Positions 54,701 through 60,700 of a stretch of 64,000 nt of DNA are shown one piece after another (the first letter of the stretch is position 1; each line of letters opens with the position of its first letter). This stretch comes from Temnopleurus reevesii (Eukaryota; Echinodermata; Echinoidea; Temnopleuroida; Temnopleuridae). Under the pieces are notes generated by a model, which was not told the origin of the DNA, made no database searches, and saw nothing but the letters and a program-made list of their open reading frames with translations. The DNA is taken from NCBI GenBank assembly GCA_036244855.1, contig BQKZ01000451.1, positions 76,496 to 140,495 on the forward strand, in the 5' to 3' direction. Made by a program: the position numbers and the translations under genes.

Positions 54701-57700
54701 CATTCATTCATTCTTTCATTCACTAATTCATTCATTCATTTGAACTCTCACCTGTTCAAGACTATTCGTCTCATACAGTTCCCTGATGAAGTTGTAGAGA
54801 GGGTGGTGCTTGCCAACAAACAATCATTCATTCATCCATATATGTTCATCCACTTATTCATTCATTCATTCATCTCCAACCTGTTCCAGACTGTTCCCAC
54901 ATACGAATATATACATACCTACATTAATTTATTAATTGATTCATTCATTCATTCAAACTCGCACCTGTTCCAAACTGTTCGTCTCATACAGTTCCCTGAT
55001 GAAGTTGTAGAGAGGGTGGTGCTTGCCAACAAACAATCATTCATTCATCCATATGTATTCATCCACTCATTCATTCATTCATTCATTCATTCATCTCTCA
55101 TCGGTTCAAGGCCGATTGTCTCATACAGTTCTCTGATGAAGTTACAGACTGAGATAATGATGCTTGCCAGCAAACAATCATTCATCTATCTGTTCATCCA
55201 TATGTTCATTCATTCATTCATTCATTCATTCATTCATTCATTCATTCATTCATTCATCTCTCACCTGTTCAAGACTGTTCGTCTCATACAGTTCCCTGAT
55301 GAAGTTGTAGAGAGGATGATGCTTGCCAACAAACAAACATTCATTCATCCATATGTTCATTCTTTCATTCATTCATTCGTTCATTCATTAATTAATTCAT
55401 TCATTCATTCAAACTCGCACCTGTTCCAAACTGTTCGTTTCATACAGTTCCCTGATGAAGTTGTAGAGAGGGTGGTGCTTGCCAACAAACAATCGATCAG
55501 GTCCATTGCTGTTTCTCTTCCCTTATTTTGAAAAAAAAGGAGATAAATAGACATAATGGCCCGTATTCCGATAGCGAGGTTTAAGTTAGCCCTGGTCTAA
55601 ATTTGTGGTTTAAATATGGGTAGCCAAAAGTGCCAAAACTTTATTAACAATGTATAATTCTTATGGTAACTGCTCTCTTTTCCCACGCTCTCATAATGTA
55701 GAAAACTATTGAAGTTTTTATTCCGAGACAGATTTAAATACTTTGAGTGCCAAATGTGCTGGTAAAATCAATCACTGACTGTTATAGATTCAAGCCTCTT
55801 TTTGGCTTCCCATACTTAAACCACATATTTAAACTCTAGTTTAAGTTAAACCTGACATCAGAATACGGGCCAATATGTTTCATAAAATTTGAAATTGATC
55901 AGTATTGGCCAGTCAAAATCATTCTCACATCCACATATTTAGGACAAATAGTTTGCCAATCAGGACAAATATCTCAATTTGCAATTAATTTGGAAAATCA
56001 TTGGACTTTTTGTAATAATTCTTTGGAGTGAAACACACAGATAGGTAATTAATAGTTTCCTATATCTACAATATAGACAGGAAAAAATGAAAATTGATCA
56101 AGTAAAATTGCAAGTGTTGCAAGCAACTGCAATTGCAATTGGAAAATGTAACAACAACCATTGTTTGGGAACATGGTCATGACATTCCAAATGGAGATCC
56201 TAGATTCTATAAATATCTGGCGAGCAGTTTTTAATTAATAATTATCCCTACTGAGATATCTGGCGAGCAGTTTTCAATTAATAATTATCCCTACTGAGAA
56301 ATTGGAACATCTAAGTGGGTGCGGTTGAAGTTAAACAAAAAATAATCAGACAATGATAGATCTCTGCCACACATTCTTTATCAAGTGCAATATATTACTC
56401 CATGTTAATATATTTTGATTATCATAAGCACAACCATCACCACTACAACATTTGACTTAATGAATGCATGAAAACAAAAATATAAATGATTAATGACATG
56501 AATCTAAAAATTGTAGATAAATATGACTTTCAGAGTACAAATGCTATTATTTACAAAAAGCTTCCATCTAATCAAAATGAAACCTGCTTGATTGAAAAAT
56601 TGTTACTTACTTTCTATTGGTGTCAGGTCAGGGTAGACCTTGGCGAGAGTTGTTAGGAGTCTGTGCTCATCCACAAATGGTAATAATGCCACACCTAAAA
56701 AAAACCACACAAAACGTGCATCAATATACAAAAGCATAGCTGCCATCATGAGACATAGGAAATTAGTAACAATCCTCCCGCAAATTAGTAATCTTCACAT
56801 GTTATACATTGAAATGTACTTATGTGTTGAAAATTAGTAATCTCTTGTGAATTTTACACTAAACATTACAAATTAACGCCAAAAATAAGTAATAATTACT
56901 AAAAATCAGTAACAGTTGGCAGCTATGCAGAAGGAGTATATATATCCTATCTTTACAATAACTTCTAATAAATAAAATAGAGGAATGATCAATTTATAAT
57001 ATCAAGACTTAAAGGGGAACCAACCCCTGGGATTATCGTGCTCCCATTGAATAAAGAAAAATCATATGATCAAACTGTGAAAATTTGAACAAAATCGGAC
57101 AACCCGTTCAAAAGTTATGAATTTTATGAATTCACAGAGATTTGACGATCACTGCCGCTCATGGGGATCTGTGCGATCGGCAATACCGACGGAATCCGTG
57201 ACGTCATGTAGGACAACTCCTCATTCACTTTGTACATAGAATATTTAAAAATTGATCAATGTAAAATTTAGAGTAAGGTTGCTGCATGAATCTTTTCAAA
57301 ATACATGCAGAATCAATACAGAAATGCTATACCCCCAACGAACAATTGGCATTTTGATTACTTCTCCGAGAAAAAGGAGAAATTGTGAAGTTTTGTGTAC
57401 AGAGTGAATGAGGAGTTGTCCGACCTGATGTCACGGATTCCTTCGGTTTTGCCGATCACACGGATCCCCATGAGCGGTAGGGATCGTCATATCTCTGTGA
57501 CTTTGAAAATTCATAACTTTTAAACGGGTTGTCCGAATTTGCTCAAATTCTCACACTTTGTTCATCTGATTTTTCTTCATATCATGAGAGCACGATAATT
57601 CCAGGGGTTGGTTTCCCTTTAACTCTTGCCACTAACAATAGGCAATGTCAAATGATATTTCACGACACCATTGATATGGATCTGGTAGAGTTGTGGAAGT

Positions 57701-60700
57701 GGCTTCCGGTAAATGCACATGCTTCATCATTTCAGAAAATGTCAATTTCTTTCTTCCTTCATCATCATTGGAGGTACATGAACTTTGGTGCTTCATCAAA
57801 GAAACACCCCATGGTGTAATAATAGTTAATTTTAGGAAATATTTGAAATAAAGCGAAAAAAAGTGATTTTCTCGATCTAAATCCTGGAGAAAATGAACCT
57901 CGACTCATATGAATTGTATACTGTGAATTGCACGGATGGCAGTCTGTATGCATATATGACTGAGGCAATATGTTACATATATTTTAATCATATTGTATAC
58001 ATGTACTAGTCAACATTCTTAGCCAACTATCACAATTTTCCGATGATCATGTTCATATTGTTTTTACATAGATTACAAACAAACAAGGTAAAAATAGGAA
58101 TTGTAAGTATTAAGTGTTTCAATGAATCTCAACTAGACTGCAATGAAGGTCCAGTGAAATGTCATGTTTGTAACTATTTCTATAGCACATTTAAGGGGAA
58201 TAAAAAGAGGATTATAAAAGTCTAGAGGTATACCAAGACCAGGTTCGGTCAACAATGTCTACAAATATCACACATCCTGTATATTCTTATGTTCCTTTTT
58301 GTCACGTACATGTAGGCATAGTTTCTATAGTACATTACGATCACATAATGGAGACCATACAAAAGTTTCTATCAAACTATTATCTAGACAAAGCAGACTG
58401 TGTATGGACAATGATAATGGATATAATAATATTAATCATAATAATAATTAGATAATTTATATAACACAGTCACTATATGGATATACTCTACTGCGCTGTG
58501 ATGTTAGGGTCTGTGGATATTGTTATAATGCATATAAAGGTACAAGATATCATTGAAAAGCTTCAAGAAATAAATGATTTTTCAACAAGCTTTTAAAAAC
58601 ATCTACAGATGGAGATGATCTTATTTCTATTGGCAATTTGTTCCAAAGTTTTGGAGCAGCACAGCTGAAGGCGCAGTCACCAAGTGTCACTTTTGTTTGA
58701 AGATGTGGTAGTTTAAGAATAAGTTTGTCCTGTCTACTTCGTAAATTGTGGGAATATTTGTTCGACTTAAACGATACTAATTCCAACAAGTACCGTCAAG
58801 TGCTTTGTAGGTGAGCAAAAAAATTTTGAATGCGATCCTTTGTCTTTATGGGCAACCAATGTAATTCAATAAGCACAGGGGTAATATGAGAAAATCAAGA
58901 AGAGTTGGACACAAGTCTTGCACATTACAAAATTCAGTTCAGTCATAACCCTTGTCTACACTTATCCCGAAACTATTTTTTTTTATATTTGTGTTTTTAT
59001 TTGTCATAAATCAAATCAAATTACAAAATTTACATGTGATTTCAAAATTGGAACAATAAAATGAAAGCTGATGAAATAAATAATAAAAAAAAAAAATATA
59101 AAAAAAGAAAAGGTGCAGATTAATAATCATTTAACATTAGGCTCTCAGGGTTCAAATACCAGGCGAAAGCCCATCAGTCAAATACACTGTACAAAGGCAT
59201 CTCAAAAACCACCTGCCAACCCAGATGCTGAGCCATTTACTTGATTTGCTTAAAATACACAGACCAACACATTGTATTTTTAAACTCGAACAAGCAAATC
59301 TGTAACAGTACACAGTTTTAAGCATGCAGCACAAGGGCCGACAGGTGTTTGAGATGTCTGAGTAAAGCAAACTCATGGTATTGCATTGTACGTTTACACT
59401 GTATACAGAATAGTAAATTTGAGAACTGGGCTCTCGCCTGCCTTGTCTCAGGGGCAACAAAATGTAAGCATCACAAATTGCGTAGGCCTATTAAATGTAT
59501 GCAGAATATTATACTGGGTCGGGACCCGAGGGTTGCAGGACATAAAGCAAGAGTGGAAATATGATAGGACAATTGACAATATTTATACAAACTACATGCA
59601 TATACAAATAAACATAAAGTTGCTACATGTACATTAAACCAAGGGAGTATCTCCATGGTAAAATTTTGCTTAAAACAAAATGAAAAGCATCGCTGCTGCA
59701 CATGTCTGAGACCTTATAGTGATGGCATGCATTGGCCCACTGAGTCAACACATTATAACTGTAGAGAAAAAATATACTGATTAGAAGCCCAATGTACCAT
59801 GCATGCCAGAAATGTTAAATAATAAAACGCCATTTTTTAAAGTGAGCATGAAGTTTGTTTCTCTTTTTTGCTTACAGATATTCCACTTCTTGTTGTTTCT
59901 TAAGAAAAGACTTGAAAACAATAAAATTTGGTAAATTGCCATTAAATTTGCAGGTATAAATATGATATTTCAAAAGGAGAAATAAGTAAGAGATGAATTT
60001 ATCCTGGAGGAGTATAATATCAGATTGAATGGATCGCATGTAATGAAAAATCTTTCTTCTCTTTGCATAGTCCTGCAACCCTCTGCAATTAAAAGAATGG
60101 AGTTTTATATTCATAATAAATTATTGGATAAATAAGTGACTCAAAGTAAAATCCTACGCAAAATAGTGAACATTGTAAACATATTATGTCACCTATCACT
60201 TGACTTTGACCAAAAAGTACATAGCAACCTGAATGAATGCCACTAATTTCAAAAGCTATTAATACTGCAAACAAAAAAAGAATAAGAAAAAAGGAAAGAA
60301 AAAAAAGTAATTTGCAAGGTAAAAAAGGTACAAAAAACGCGCAAGATGGACATGCAAGACCCCAAATCAAAACACGGTCATGCATGGGATGCGCAAGAAG
60401 TCAAGTAACAGTGGCAATCAAGTACAAAACCCAATTTATACCAAAAAAACACCATTAACATACAAAACATTAACAACATTGTAATATACTTAGTAATAGA
60501 AAACTCGGCTTGCAAACACTTGCAGTATTCTGGATATACATGTATATAAAACAATGTAATATGTATACAGTGGAAAATATGGGGAAAAAACAAACAAACT
60601 TGAGAATGACCTTTAAGTTAAAAATGAAACACATATATGGCAGTTTATAGCGTTAAAAAATATTTCAGGAATAGGGAAAAAATTATCATGGCCATGGGAA

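Larger units (their letters stand above)
53362..56090. repeat. Duplicated exon 4-6 block, copy B
   Basis: It starts immediately after the N at 53361, in the middle of the foldback element that is complete at 50881-51066. It carries a 314-bp foldback insertion (55558-55871) absent from copy A. Confidence 0.9.

Noticed and set aside
54662..55531. A 289-codon open frame on the + strand across the exon-derived minisatellite
   Set aside because: It is the reverse strand of exon-4 copies plus TTCA repeats (Phe-Ile-His-Ser runs). The openness comes from the repeat composition.
59525..59560. GAGGGTTGCAGGACATAAAG on the + strand resembles the ORF2 start on the minus strand
   Set aside because: It could be an inverted endonuclease fragment from twin priming, but the match is too short to claim.
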